From assembly GCA_947589015.1 (NCBI GenBank), contig CANPZF010000016.1, positions 1 through 41,055 of the forward strand: a stretch of DNA of 41,055 bases, written 5' to 3'. The stretch is from an uncultured Clostridia bacterium (GTDB taxonomy: Bacteria > Bacillota > Clostridia > TANB77 > CAG-508). The notes under the pieces were generated by a model. It was not told the DNA's origin, made no database searches, and saw only the letters and a program-made list of their open reading frames with translations. A program made the translations under genes and the position numbers. Positions 1 through 8,596 of this stretch are shown here, in pieces. The first letter of the stretch is position 1; the number at the start of each line of letters is the position of its first letter.

Positions 1-122
1 CTGAGTGAAAGAGGCTCAATTTTGTATATTAGAATTTCTTTTCGAGTGCAATGAACAAGTTGATTTATAAATAAGTATATATACTACTACTATCGAAACA
101 TCAATAATATAAAAACTGACAT
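1..122 (-). repeat. Terminal copy A of dispersed repeat (truncated by window edge)
   Basis: Positions 24-122 are the reverse complement of 40957-41055 with only a few substitutions and no indel. Positions 1-67 are the reverse complement of 32687-32753 with about two differences. The repeat therefore occurs three times in the window, twice at its edges. The homology to the right-end copy stops near 122. The copy is cut by the window start, so its full length cannot be judged. The strand given is relative to the internal copy. Confidence 0.9.
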
Positions 123-214
123 CCCTGTTAACTTGTAACTTTGTAAAAATAGTATTAACATATCATATCTGCAATGAAGCAAAAACTGATATATTAATAC
201 TATCTTTATACTTT

Positions 215-2033
215 TTATTCTTCTTGTACAGTTATAAATATATTTTCTATCAAGCCATTTTGTTTATTATATTCAGCATTTACAGAAAATTTATCATCTC
301 CGCTTTCTTTTATATATTTAGATAAACTATTAGCTAACTCTTCATTTTGATTATCTTTCTTAATAATTAGCTTATATTGCTTTGGTTCCAAACTATCTTC
401 TTGTTGCTCTTTATCTTTATATTGCGTTATTTTTACTGATACTAGATGTTGTTTTGATACTTCTATTAATCTATTTACTTGTTCATATCCTATATTTTCG
501 CCTATGCAAATCTCAAATTGAGCATTAAATCTGTTTCTTTCTGCTTCAGTAATAGCATTTTCACCAACAATCTCTTCTTGATCTGGTTTTTTTAAATTCA
601 AATTAACTAATATAGACTGAATATCACTTTGATTAATAATTTCTGTTACCTTACCAATTTGTTCAGCTAAATCATCTTGAATTATCTGCATCACACTGTT
701 TCGTTGTTGTTCTTCTATATTCTCTATAATTATATTATTTTCTTCATTTAGTTGAATTTTATTAGAAAAGTTATTTACAATGGATATATCTTCTTTTATA
801 TTTATAACAATCTCATTATCCTCATTATATCTTTTCAAATTTATAGTATTTAACATGTTGTTAACTTCATCTGCTCGCCTTTCTATTTCAAACTCAGTAT
901 TTTCTTCTTGTCCATTATTTATTTCTTGCAATATTAATGAATATTTTTCTTGTTTTTCTTGAATAGTCTTCTGGATTCTTATCTTTTGACTATTGGAATC
1001 ATCATTATTATAAACTTTTTTCATTTCAATAGCTCTACTATTTACATCTTTTATTTCATCTATTATAATAGTATATTCATCTGTTTTTATTTCCATTCTT
1101 ATAGGTTGGTTATTGCTTTCATATATAGAAATTGTTCTCTCTTGTTCGCCAATATTATTAATTTCAATTTCTTTTATTTTGCTTTCTATCTTAGATATCA
1201 ATTCAATTCTTATTTTTTGTATTTCACTATCTGTTAGTTCAGCATTATTACTTTTTCTAATATTTATTAACTTGTCTAATATAATATTATCTTCTTTTAA
1301 CTGTTGTAACATAGCTATATATATATTATTAAGTTGTTCTTTTGTGATTGTCGCATAATATACATTTGTAATTATTTCATTTTTATCTACTGTAATTGTT
1401 ACTCCCTTTTCATTTTTATAGTTAGATTGTGGTATACCACTATAAATAATATTCATATAATTATCTCTTAATGTTTCTTCTTCTTCTTTTGTAAATGAAA
1501 TATAATTCTTTACATCAAAATTTTGCAATATAGAAACATATTTATACATATCATTTATTTTTTTCCTTAAGTCCTCCGAACTAGATGCAAATTGTTTTAT
1601 TCCTTTTGGTTTTATTCCAAAAAGATTATCATTACATATATATTCTATACCATAGATATCTTCTCCATTGTGTTGCACTTTCACATCTTCATATTCAAAG
1701 TTTTCAGATTCATCAATTTGACTATCCACATTTAATTTTAATTGATTAATAGGTGCTTCTGTGTTATCATTACCGTGTATATTTTATTGTTGCCTCTAAA
1801 TTAGAAGTATATTTGTTATTTTTTAATAATTGTTTTTCTTCACTTAATGCATCTAAATCTTCAAAATCACTTATTATATCACTACTTTTAAATAAATATT
1901 CATAAAATAATTCATTATTTGATTTAAATGTGTTAGTTTCATAATATAAATAAATTAATATACCAATACATATGCAAAATATTATTATTACACTCATTAT
2001 TATTAATATTTTTTTTGTTTTCTTTGGCATCAT
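215..2033 (-). CDS. Membrane-anchored extracytoplasmic protein, +1 frameshift at CGG
   Basis: I do not recognise the family. The gene starts at 2033 behind an AGGGGGA ribosome binding site. Its first frame gives 86 codons with one strong membrane segment (about residues 9-29), then an in-frame CGG at 1775-1773 followed directly by TAA TGA. Skipping the C (GGT AAT GAT) enters a frame open to 215, giving about 605 residues in all. The second part is rich in Asn, Ile, Glu and Lys with no further membrane segment, so it probably faces the outside. The second frame has no convincing start of its own: the first ATG, at 1729, has no good ribosome binding site. The gene follows rlmB by about 50 bases and may end the lepA transcript. 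It is either one gene read through a +1 shift or a gene broken by an indel; the pattern elsewhere in the window favours the first. Confidence 0.7.
1773..1775 (-). other. CGG +1 frameshift site (membrane protein)
   Basis: Coding-strand context is ACA CGG TAA TGA in the first frame and ACA (C) GGT AAT GAT after the shift. A stop codon follows CGG directly, so without the shift an 87-residue membrane peptide would be made. Confidence 0.7.
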
Positions 2034-2084
2034 ATATGCTTCCCCCTTATTAACTCTTTATATACTATATTTTTTATTAATACT

Positions 2085-2837
2085 TTATAAAGATTTTTCC
2101 TTTTGTTTTACTGCTTCATATACAACAATTCCTGTAGAAACTGATGCATTTAGTGATGTGACTTTTCCTTTCATTGGAATTTTTACTAAAAAATCACAAT
2201 TTTTTCTTACCTTTTCTCCCATTCCATTCCCTTCGTTTCCTATAACTATTCCTAAAGGTCCTGTTAAGTCTTGTTCATAATAATATTTTTGTGCTTTAAT
2301 GTCTGTTCCACATATCCAAAGTCCTTCTTTTTTTAGAAATTCTATCGTGTCTGATATATTTGTTACCCTTGCTATTTTCATATGTTCAACAGCTCCAGCA
2401 GATGCTTTATTTACTGTACTATTTACAGATGCCGCTCTTCTTTTAGGTATTATAATTCCATGTACTCCTGCAGTTTCAGCAGTTCTAATAATAGATCCTA
2501 AATTATGTGGATCTTCAATTCCATCTAATATTAGTACAAATGGCACTTCTTCTTTTTTTCTTGCTTCTTCTAAAATTTCTTCCACTTCGCAATATTCAAA
2601 TGGTGGTACTATTGCAATTACTCCCTGATGATTTTCTGTTTGAGCTAATTGTTGCATTTGTCTTTTATCTTTTTCTACTATAATTACTTTTCTTTCTTTT
2701 GCTATTGCAATTATTTTATTTATTGATCCATGTTTTTCTCCTCTGGTTATAAAGATTTTATTAATATCTTTCCTACTTTCTAATAATTCTAATACTGAGT
2801 TTCTTCCCTCTACTTGATCTGTATATTCCTCTTTCAT
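2085..2837 (-). CDS. rlmB: 23S rRNA 2'-O-methyltransferase RlmB (TrmH/SpoU family)
   Basis: This SPOUT-class enzyme methylates the ribose of a conserved guanosine (G2251 in E. coli numbering) in the peptidyl-transferase loop of 23S rRNA, using S-adenosylmethionine. The N-terminal part has the substrate-binding start EGRNSVLELL. The SPOUT knot motifs are visible as DGIEDPHNLGSIIRTAETAG, then IVIGNEGNGM, then IPMKGKVTSLNASVSTGI, all typical of RlmB. An ATG at 2870 overlaps the lepA stop but has no ribosome binding site. The ATG at 2837 follows AAGAGGA at good spacing and is chosen, giving 250 residues. It follows lepA without a gap, so the two are probably co-transcribed. Confidence 0.93.
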   Translation of the reverse strand: MKEEYTDQVEGRNSVLELLESRKDINKIFITRGEKHGSINKIIAIAKERKVIIVEKDKRQMQQLAQTENHQGVIAIVPPFEYCEVEEILEEARKKEEVPFVLILDGIEDPHNLGSIIRTAETAGVHGIIIPKRRAASVNSTVNKASAGAVEHMKIARVTNISDTIEFLKKEGLWICGTDIKAQKYYYEQDLTGPLGIVIGNEGNGMGEKVRKNCDFLVKIPMKGKVTSLNASVSTGIVVYEAVKQKEKSL

Positions 2838-2859
2838 TTCTTTTCCTCTTTCTCTATAT

Positions 2860-4671
2860 TTATTCATCATCTAACTTTAATACTGATAAAAATGCTTCTT
2901 GTGGTATTTCTACACTTCCTATCTCCCTCATTTTCTTTTTACCACGTTTTTGTTTTTCTAATAGTTTTTTCTTTCTTGTTATGTCTCCTCCATAGCATTT
3001 AGCTAGTACATCTTTTCTCATTGCTGAAATTGTTTCTCTTGCTATAATTTGTCCACCAACAGCTGCTTGAATTGGTATTTTAAATAGTTTTCTTGGAATT
3101 ACATTTTTTAATTTTTCAACCATTTTCTTTCCTCTGTCATAAGCACTATCTTTGTGAACTATAAAACTTAGTGCATCTACAGGTTCTCCATTTATATGTA
3201 TATCTAGTTTTACTAATTTTGATGTTCTGTATTCTTTAAATTCATAATCTAGTGATGCATATCCTTTTGTTTTTGATTTTAAATTATCAAAGAAATCATA
3301 TATTATTTCATTTAAAGGCATTTCATAAATTAGTGTTACTCTATTTTCATCTAAATATTTCATATCTATGTATATTCCACGTCTTCTCTGACATAATTCC
3401 ATAATATTTCCAACATATTCTTTGGGTGTTAATATATTAGCTGTCACATATGGTTCTTCTATATATGATATTTCTTGCGGTTTAGGTAATTCTTCTGGAT
3501 TATATAATTCAACAATTTCTCCATCAGTCTTGTAAACTTTATATATAACTGATGGTGCTGTTGTAATTAATCCTAAATCAAACTCTCTGTCTAATCTTTC
3601 TTCTATTATTTCTAAATGTAATAATCCTAAAAATCCACATCTAAATCCAAATCCTAATGCAGCAGATGTTTCTGGTTCATATTCTAATGCCGCATCATTT
3701 AATTTCAATTTTTCTAATGCTTCTTTTAAATTTTCATATTCACTACCATCTACTGGATATAATCCACAATATACCATTGGTGTTACTTTTTTGTATCCTT
3801 TTAATGGCTCTTCTGCTGGATTACTGTTTATTGTTATTGTGTCTCCAACATGTATATCTGCTAAATTTTTTATACTTGCTGCAATATACCCTACTTCCCC
3901 TGCTTTTATTTCTTGTGTTGGCATATATGAACCTGGTGTAAAATATCCAACTTCTGCAACAGTAAATATTTTATTAGCAGCCATCAATTTTATTTCGTCA
4001 CCTACTTTTACTTTTCCATCTACTACTCTCACATATGCTACTGCTCCCTTATAGTTGTCATAATATGAATCAAATATTAAGCACTTGGTCTTTTTTTGCT
4101 CATCTCCTTTAGGTGCTGGTAAGTCTTTTACTATTCTTTCTAGTACTTCTTCTACATTTAAACCTGATTTTGCTGATATGCATGGACAGTCTTGAGCTGG
4201 AATTCCTATAATATCTTCAATTTCTTTTTTTACTTCTTCTGGTCTTGCATTTGGTAAATCTATTTTATTTATAACTGGCAAAATTTCTAAATTATTATCT
4301 ATTGCTAAATATACATTTGCTAATGTTTGTGCCTCTACTCCTTGACTACTATCAACTACCAAAACAGCACCATCACATGCTGCTAAGCTTCTTGATACTT
4401 CATAATTAAAATCAACATGTCCCGGTGTATCAATAAGATTAAGCGTATATTCTTGTCCATCTTTTGCTTTATAAATCATTCTTACTGCTTGAGATTTTAT
4501 TGTAATTCCTCTTTCTTTTTCTATTTCCATATTATCTAAAACTTGACTTTCCATTTCTCTTTTTGAAAGTACTCCTGTCATTTCTATCAGTCTATCTGCT
4601 AATGTTGATTTTCCATGATCTATATGCGCAATTATACTAAAGTTTCTTATTTTATCTTGTCTATTTTCCAT
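2860..4671 (-). CDS. lepA: Elongation factor 4 (back-translocating GTPase LepA)
   Basis: LepA/EF4 is a translational GTPase that binds the ribosome and affects elongation and 30S assembly, notably under stress. The 603-residue length is standard. The G1 motif HIDHGKST lies at about residues 16-23, G3 DTPGH at about 82 and G4 NKID at about 136. The C-terminal end with the LepA-specific basic stretch [19 protein letters not shown] is intact. The start at 4671 is preceded by GGAGGA. The gene lies 55 bases downstream of the rhodanese gene, with a perfect hairpin between them, and overlaps the long form of rlmB. Confidence 0.98.
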   Translation of the reverse strand: MENRQDKIRNFSIIAHIDHGKSTLADRLIEMTGVLSKREMESQVLDNMEIEKERGITIKSQAVRMIYKAKDGQEYTLNLIDTPGHVDFNYEVSRSLAACDGAVLVVDSSQGVEAQTLANVYLAIDNNLEILPVINKIDLPNARPEEVKKEIEDIIGIPAQDCPCISAKSGLNVEEVLERIVKDLPAPKGDEQKKTKCLIFDSYYDNYKGAVAYVRVVDGKVKVGDEIKLMAANKIFTVAEVGYFTPGSYMPTQEIKAGEVGYIAASIKNLADIHVGDTITINSNPAEEPLKGYKKVTPMVYCGLYPVDGSEYENLKEALEKLKLNDAALEYEPETSAALGFGFRCGFLGLLHLEIIEERLDREFDLGLITTAPSVIYKVYKTDGEIVELYNPEELPKPQEISYIEEPYVTANILTPKEYVGNIMELCQRRRGIYIDMKYLDENRVTLIYEMPLNEIIYDFFDNLKSKTKGYASLDYEFKEYRTSKLVKLDIHINGEPVDALSFIVHKDSAYDRGKKMVEKLKNVIPRKLFKIPIQAAVGGQIIARETISAMRKDVLAKCYGGDITRKKKLLEKQKRGKKKMREIGSVEIPQEAFLSVLKLDDE

Positions 4672-4686
4672 TATTCCTCCAATTTA

Positions 4687-4722
4687 TTAAGGTATATGTG
4701 CATTTTAACACATATACCTTAA
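4687..4722. terminator. Perfect 14-bp hairpin between rhodanese gene and lepA
   Basis: TTAAGGTATATGTG (4687-4700) pairs perfectly with 4709-4722 around an 8-base loop. There is no U-tract on the minus strand after the stem, so it may be an RNA-processing or attenuating hairpin rather than a full terminator. It sits right after the rhodanese stop and before the lepA ribosome binding site. Confidence 0.6.
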
Positions 4723-4726
4723 AATC

Positions 4727-5068
4727 TCAATAGCTTTCTATACCTTTATATAAATTATATACGTTTTTATATCCTAAATCTTGTAACATTCTTTGGGCTT
4801 TTTTACTTCTATTTCCAGTTGTACAATATATTACTATTTTTGCATTTTTGTCTTTTATTTCATCTGGTGCTTTTTTTAATAATTCATATTCTGGTAACAA
4901 TATAGCCCCATTTAAATGTCCTTCATTATATTCCTGTGGACTTCTAACATCTATTAATATTACTCCATATTTTTCCATATTTTTTAATTGTTCCATATCA
5001 ATATCAAATTCATCCTTTTCTCCTCTATACCACTTATTTTTCAACATGTATTTAAATTTGTGTAACAT
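4727..5068 (-). CDS. Single-domain rhodanese-like protein
   Basis: A single rhodanese domain of 113 residues, the small form that moves sulfane sulfur or acts as a persulfide carrier. The domain runs from about residue 22 to the end. The substrate loop is CTTGNRS, with the predicted catalytic Cys82, and IDVRSPQEYNEGHLNGA matches the conserved DVR-x-EY-x-GH-x-GA block. There is no signal peptide or membrane segment, so it should be cytoplasmic. The start at 5068 follows AGAAGG. It heads the run rhodanese-lepA-rlmB; the sulfur substrate cannot be told from the sequence. Confidence 0.9.
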   Translation of the reverse strand: MLHKFKYMLKNKWYRGEKDEFDIDMEQLKNMEKYGVILIDVRSPQEYNEGHLNGAILLPEYELLKKAPDEIKDKNAKIVIYCTTGNRSKKAQRMLQDLGYKNVYNLYKGIESY

Positions 5069-5187
5069 TATATTACCTTCTTTCTCTTCATCTTTGCTCT
5101 TAATATTATTATATTATTTTTTTGCTTTATGTTTACTTTTTTTATCTTTTTTTACATTTTCCCCTTATTTTTTTATATTGTGGAAAC

Positions 5188-5245
5188 TGTGGATAAGTCT
5201 GTGAATAACTTTCTTATCTGATTTGTAGTTCATTGGTTATTCACA
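5188..5245. promoter_or_regulatory. Cluster of three DnaA-box matches
   Basis: Three exact matches to TTATNCACA lie within 58 bases: TTATCCACA on the minus strand (5188-5196), TTATTCACA on the minus strand (5200-5208) and TTATTCACA on the plus strand (5237-5245). A TTTTAA-repeat AT tract follows at about 5277-5300. No dnaA, dnaN, rpmH or rnpA is nearby, so this is probably not oriC. It may be a DnaA-responsive promoter region for the rhodanese-lepA run, or chance. Confidence 0.45.
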
Positions 5246-5321
5246 TTCAACTTTAGTTGATATAAAATAGTTACATTTTTTAATTTTAATTTTAATTTTA
5301 TGTGAACTTTTTTTTTAGGAC

Positions 5322-5388
5322 AAACAAAAAGTTGTCTTTAGTTTTATTATTTATATATCCATTAATTTATAAAACTAAAAACAACTTT
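5322..5388 (-). terminator. Intrinsic terminator of the methylase gene
   Basis: Arms 5328-5347 and 5369-5388 are nearly complementary (about 19 of 20) around an A/T-rich loop. On the minus strand the stem is followed by TTTTTGTTTG. It lies ten bases beyond the methylase stop codon. Confidence 0.8.
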
Positions 5389-5398
5389 ATATATTTTT

Positions 5399-6715
5399 TT
5401 AATCTTGTATTTTTTCTACTAATTTCTTTTCTATTTCTATTATTTTATTTTGCTCCTCTATAATATTTTTATAAATGTATTGTAAATCTATATTTTCTTT
5501 ATTTTTCATAATTGCATCTTTTACATACTTTTGTACACTTAAATCAAATTCCTTATCCTGTATTTCTTGATACTCTGCTACATAAGATAAATTATTTACA
5601 TTTTTATATTGTTTATATAATTGTTCTATTTTTTTTATATTTTCATTATTCAAGACATTACACTTTTTTTGCTTTTCAAATTCTTTACTAGCATTAATAA
5701 ACAATATCCTATTATGCTCTCTATTTCTCCTTATTATTAAAATTACCACTGAGTTCTTTGCTCCTAAGAATATATTTTCCGGTAATTGTATTACTGCATC
5801 TATTAAATTTTGTTCTACTAGATATTGTCTCTTGTCTTTGTCCTTTTTTCTAAATACTGCCCCCTGTGGTAATATTATAGACAATACTCCATCTTCTTTT
5901 AAATTTTCAAGTACATTAAATATAAAATCATAGTCACTATAATTATTATTTAACGACAATTTTTTATCTGAATTTCTACCTACAAATGGAGGGTTTGTAA
6001 TTATAGCATCAAATTTCTCTCTTCTATAATACACTTGTTGTTTTTCTTGAAAAATTTCAAAGTTTACTACTTCATGTAATATTAAATTCACTACTACAAG
6101 ATTATATTTCCAATATCCATCTTCTACTCCTTTTAAAATTAAATCTTCATTATCAATATTTTTTGCAGCTTCGATTAAAAATGAACCTGTTCCACACATG
6201 GGATCATATATATTTTTAGTATTTTCTCTTATCGTTAATATTGACAATAGTTGAGATACTTCCTTTGGAGTACATAATTCTCCATGTTCTACCTTATTAA
6301 CATTCTGTATATAGTAGTTTAATATTTCTTCATATCCTGTTGCTATCTTACTATTTTTTTGTTCATCATTTTTTAATATTTCATATAATCTTTTTAATTT
6401 TATGACTATATCTTTTAAAAGTGAATCTGTTAGTTCTTGATTTGTAATAATATTATTTTTATAAAAACTAAAATTCTTAAATATACCATATTCTGCATAA
6501 TAATCACTTAGTATCTTTTTCAACATAGAATCTAAAAAATCAGCCATTTTTCTATTATTTATTATATCATGCATATTCCATTCATTTATTCTATTTTTTT
6601 CTGAAGTATATGAAATTAATAATATTGCTGATACATATTGTATATAATTTTCATCTATTATATTTGCTATCTCACATATCTCAACTAATATTTTATTTAT
6701 GTCTTCTTGTTTCAT
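5399..6715 (-). CDS. Type I-like N6-adenine DNA methyltransferase (HsdM family)
   Basis: A modification subunit that would transfer a methyl group from S-adenosylmethionine to N6 of adenine. The SAM-binding motif I is DPMCGTGSF (residues 171-179) and the catalytic motif IV is NPPF (241-244). The GELCTPKEVSQLL stretch before motif I is the usual HsdM entry to the catalytic domain. At 438 residues it is a little shorter than most HsdM proteins. It lies 32 bases downstream of a half-size specificity gene, in the same direction. No HsdR nuclease gene is present in the window, so this is an orphan methylase, a remnant, or a system whose nuclease lies elsewhere. The start is supported by AAAGGG. 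Confidence 0.88.
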   Translation of the reverse strand: MKQEDINKILVEICEIANIIDENYIQYVSAILLISYTSEKNRINEWNMHDIINNRKMADFLDSMLKKILSDYYAEYGIFKNFSFYKNNIITNQELTDSLLKDIVIKLKRLYEILKNDEQKNSKIATGYEEILNYYIQNVNKVEHGELCTPKEVSQLLSILTIRENTKNIYDPMCGTGSFLIEAAKNIDNEDLILKGVEDGYWKYNLVVVNLILHEVVNFEIFQEKQQVYYRREKFDAIITNPPFVGRNSDKKLSLNNNYSDYDFIFNVLENLKEDGVLSIILPQGAVFRKKDKDKRQYLVEQNLIDAVIQLPENIFLGAKNSVVILIIRRNREHNRILFINASKEFEKQKKCNVLNNENIKKIEQLYKQYKNVNNLSYVAEYQEIQDKEFDLSVQKYVKDAIMKNKENIDLQYIYKNIIEEQNKIIEIEKKLVEKIQD

Positions 6716-6747
6716 TTTTTTCCCTTTCTATAAGTTAATTGCAAACA

Positions 6748-7332
6748 CTATTGATAATTTTTGTTTACTTCTTTTTCTATATATTTATTGAAAAAATACT
6801 GTTTATCCTGAATCAATTTTTCTAAGTGTTTCTTCTGTTCTTCCCATAATGAGATAATTTCGCTCAATTTTATTTGTTCAGTAATTTGTATTTCTGGTAT
6901 TTTTATTTTTTTCAAATCAGCTACTGTAATAGATTTTATAGTTGTTCCATTTATATTAGATTTTATTTGTATTTTGGCTTCTTCTGTTTCTAAAAATATT
7001 TTAAAAAAAGAAGTTATATATTTATTTTCATCTTTTGATTTTATAATACAAAATTGTGATGGAATTATTAAATCTTTAGGAATTTCTTCATTTAAAAATA
7101 TTATTCTATTTGGGCATGTTAGGCGAAATAATAAGTCCCCTTTTTGGGCACATTTGTTATCTAAATCTTCTATACTATAAAAATCGTCATAACTTTTTTC
7201 TTCATATCCTTTTATAGAAAATAATTTATATTTTTTAAATGCTCCCTCTTCTTCATAAGCTTTTTTCCTATTTAACACTATTCCTAACGATATTTCTGCT
7301 ACTTCATCTAAATTTATCATTTTTAATTGCAT
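6748..7332 (-). CDS. Half-size type I specificity subunit (single target-recognition domain)
   Basis: This resembles one half of HsdS: one target-recognition domain (about residues 5-140, ending in GTTIKSITVADLKKIKIPEI) followed by one helical spacer (about 145-190). Full HsdS proteins carry two such halves and usually exceed 380 residues; this one has 194. Half-size subunits can work as dimers and then recognise a palindromic target with the neighbouring methylase. The start is uncertain: the ATG at 7332 is almost fused to AGAAAGGA, while an in-frame ATG at 7320 is about 13 bases away. A palindromic repeat lies just upstream. Confidence 0.8.
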   Translation of the reverse strand: MQLKMINLDEVAEISLGIVLNRKKAYEEEGAFKKYKLFSIKGYEEKSYDDFYSIEDLDNKCAQKGDLLFRLTCPNRIIFLNEEIPKDLIIPSQFCIIKSKDENKYITSFFKIFLETEEAKIQIKSNINGTTIKSITVADLKKIKIPEIQITEQIKLSEIISLWEEQKKHLEKLIQDKQYFFNKYIEKEVNKNYQ

Positions 7333-7352
7333 TCCTTTCTAAGACCAAATGT

Positions 7353-7476
7353 GGTTGGAAAAAAATTAAATTTTGGCTAAGAAAACGAGTTTGAAATTTA
7401 TGAGGCGTACTTTTTGTACGTTGATTAAATTTCGAATGAAGTTTGACAACGCCAAAATTGTAATTATTTTTCAACC
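7353..7476. repeat. Nested palindromic element (MITE-like)
   Basis: Outer arms 7353-7377 (GGTTGG...TTTTGGC) and 7451-7476 (GCCAAAA...TCAACC) are imperfect inverted repeats. Inside are GAAATTTA (7393-7400) with TAAATTTC (7426-7433), and a central CGTAC-TTTTT-GTACG hairpin (7406-7420). The whole unit can fold into one long hairpin between the small Cys-rich gene and the specificity gene. Confidence 0.7.
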
Positions 7477-7496
7477 TTTACTCCTTTATCTAATTT

Positions 7497-7524
7497 AGCC
7501 AAAGAGATTAATATCTCTCTGGCT
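7497..7524. terminator. Hairpin at 3' end of small Cys-rich gene
   Basis: AGCCAAAGAGAT and ATCTCTCTGGCT pair with one mismatch around TAAT. The hairpin overlaps the stop codon of the small gene at 7508. There is no clear U-tract, so its role as a terminator is uncertain. Confidence 0.4.
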
Positions 7525-7717
7525 TATTGTCTTTGCAACAATAACTACAATAACCTGAATTTGCATAATATTTTCTAGCTTCATCCTTTGCTGCATAATC
7601 TGTATAGAATTTGCCCAAATGTATTTTATTACATTTGTTAGGCATTCTTGTGCAAGTTTCCTTATGTATTTTATGAATTCCTGTTAATTGGGAATTCTTA
7701 TTTACAAAGTAATCCAT
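7508..7717 (-). CDS. Small Cys-rich protein of unknown function
   Basis: A 69-residue protein without signal peptide or membrane segment. The start at 7717 (MDYFVNKNSQ) follows GGGAGGGG at good spacing; the longer reading from 7738 lacks support. The ordered pattern YFVNKN, then HKETC, then HLGKF and finally GYCSYCC resembles a family of small hypothetical proteins I remember from many bacteria, with several conserved Cys and His residues that could bind metal. Its function is unknown. It sits just upstream of the specificity and methylase genes, separated from them by a palindrome, and has its own extended -10 promoter candidate. Confidence 0.75.
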   Translation of the reverse strand: MDYFVNKNSQLTGIHKIHKETCTRMPNKCNKIHLGKFYTDYAAKDEARKYYANSGYCSYCCKDNKPERY

Positions 7718-7800
7718 CTCTGCCCCTCCCTTCTTCAAAAAATTTAATTAACAGAGATAATAAATACTTTGCATTTTTTTTAATAATGTGTTATAATCAC

Positions 7801-7809
7801 ATTATAGCA
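7801..7809 (-). promoter_or_regulatory. Extended -10 promoter candidate for the small Cys-rich gene
   Basis: The minus strand reads TGCTATAAT, an extended -10 element, about 85 bases upstream of the start at 7717. No good -35 hexamer is seen at 17 bases. A small hairpin (ATAATGTG at 7783-7790 with CACATTAT at 7798-7805) overlaps it and could be an operator. Confidence 0.4.
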
Positions 7810-8007
7810 TTAAATACGCAATGTATTTATCTAATGTTCCATTTAAGTTGCATCTTATTTGGAACATTTTTCTGCTAAAATTTTTAGTTACACTCTGAGT
7901 GTAGCACATTATTTTAATTTATGCAACCTTTTTTTTACTTTTTTCTATTTTTTTAATATTTAATTGTTACTAGTCAGCCTTTCAATATACATAATTTCAG
8001 AAAATGC

Positions 8008-8085
8008 CTATATATTAATATTTAGCAGTTAAGACCATGATTGTTATGCCCTAGCTATGTTTTGACAAAAAATATTAATATATAA
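8008..8085. repeat. Palindromic element with 16-bp arms
   Basis: CTATATATTAATATTT (8008-8023) is repeated inverted at about 8069-8085, with a 45-base centre. It lies just downstream of the DUF1294 gene. It could be a small MITE or a terminator-like structure. Confidence 0.45.
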
Positions 8086-8112
8086 GAATTTTCAATAATT
8101 AATATTTTACTA

Positions 8113-8416
8113 CTAAAATATTATAAAATAAATCAACAAAATTACTTCTAAAGCTGTTATAAACGGAAATCCTATCACAAACTGCAGCTTTTGAGTCTTA
8201 TGTCTAAATGTATACATTCCTACTGTAGTTCCAATTCCACCTCCGAATAGCTGTTATAATAAATAATGTTTTTTCTGGAATTCTCCAAGCTCCTCTTTTA
8301 GCTTTTCTCTTATCCAACCACATTATGAAAAATCCAAATATATTAATTACAATTAAATATATTACCAAATTTTGTGTGTTAAATATTTGGTTTAAACTTA
8401 TATTATTTTTTAACAT
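8113..8416 (-). CDS. DUF1294 membrane protein, +1 frameshift at CGG
   Basis: DUF1294 proteins are small membrane proteins of unknown function. The first 57 codons give a membrane segment (about 18-33), then the family block DKRKAKRGAWRIPEKTLF. At 8245-8243 the frame meets CGG; read straight on, it ends 13 codons later. Skipping the C gives GGGIGTTVGMYTFRHKT, the expected DUF1294 continuation, and a last membrane segment ending at a TAG at 8113, for 100 residues in total. That is the normal family length, so nothing else is missing. The ATG at 8416 follows GAGGAGG. The gene lies beyond polC with a long palindrome between them. Confidence 0.85.
8243..8245 (-). other. CGG +1 frameshift site (DUF1294)
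   Basis: Context ATT CGG AGG becomes ATT (C) GGA GGT. The protein on the two sides of the site matches the family only if one base is skipped here. Confidence 0.85.
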
Positions 8417-8437
8417 TTGTTCCTCCTCTTCTATCTA

Positions 8438-8585
8438 AGTTGCGAAAAGTTGCCAAGGGTATCAAGGGTTGCCAAAGGTTGCCAAAAGGGACGTTCTTAA
8501 ATGGCAACTTTTAAGTTGCCATTTAAGAACGTCCCTTTTGGCAACCTTTGGCAACCCTTGACACCCTTGGCAACCTTTCTCAACC
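8438..8585. repeat. Long near-perfect palindrome with GGGACGTTC core
   Basis: Arms of about 74 bases (8438-8511 and 8512-8585) are nearly perfect inverted repeats meeting at AACTTTTAAGTT. The arms contain short direct repeats of GGTTGCCAA and a core GGGACGTTCTTAAATGGCAA. The same core with one change recurs at 16867-16970. It fills the space between the polC stop and the DUF1294 ribosome binding site. It is probably a MITE-like element and could act as a transcription barrier. Confidence 0.85.
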
Positions 8586-8596
8586 TTCAAAAAATT

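Larger units (their letters stand above)
5069..5398. other. Gene-free stretch upstream of rhodanese gene
   Basis: No credible gene lies here. It holds a T-rich stretch (5090-5170), the DnaA-box cluster, an AT-rich tract with repeated TTTTAA, and the terminator of the methylase gene at its right end. The promoter of the rhodanese-lepA run is expected here, but I cannot pick it out with confidence. Confidence 0.6.
7718..8112. other. Gene-free stretch rich in small palindromes
   Basis: No gene is seen. It holds three short inverted repeats: ATAATGTG/CACATTAT (7783-7805), AATGTTCC/GGAACATT (7833-7868) and the 15-base palindrome TACACTCTGAGTGTA (7889-7903), which looks like an operator half-site pair. 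It also holds a longer one with arms 8008-8023 and 8069-8085. Confidence 0.6.

Noticed and set aside
5188..5300. Chromosomal origin oriC
   Set aside because: Only three boxes, and no dnaA, dnaN, rnpA, rpmH or gidA neighbours.
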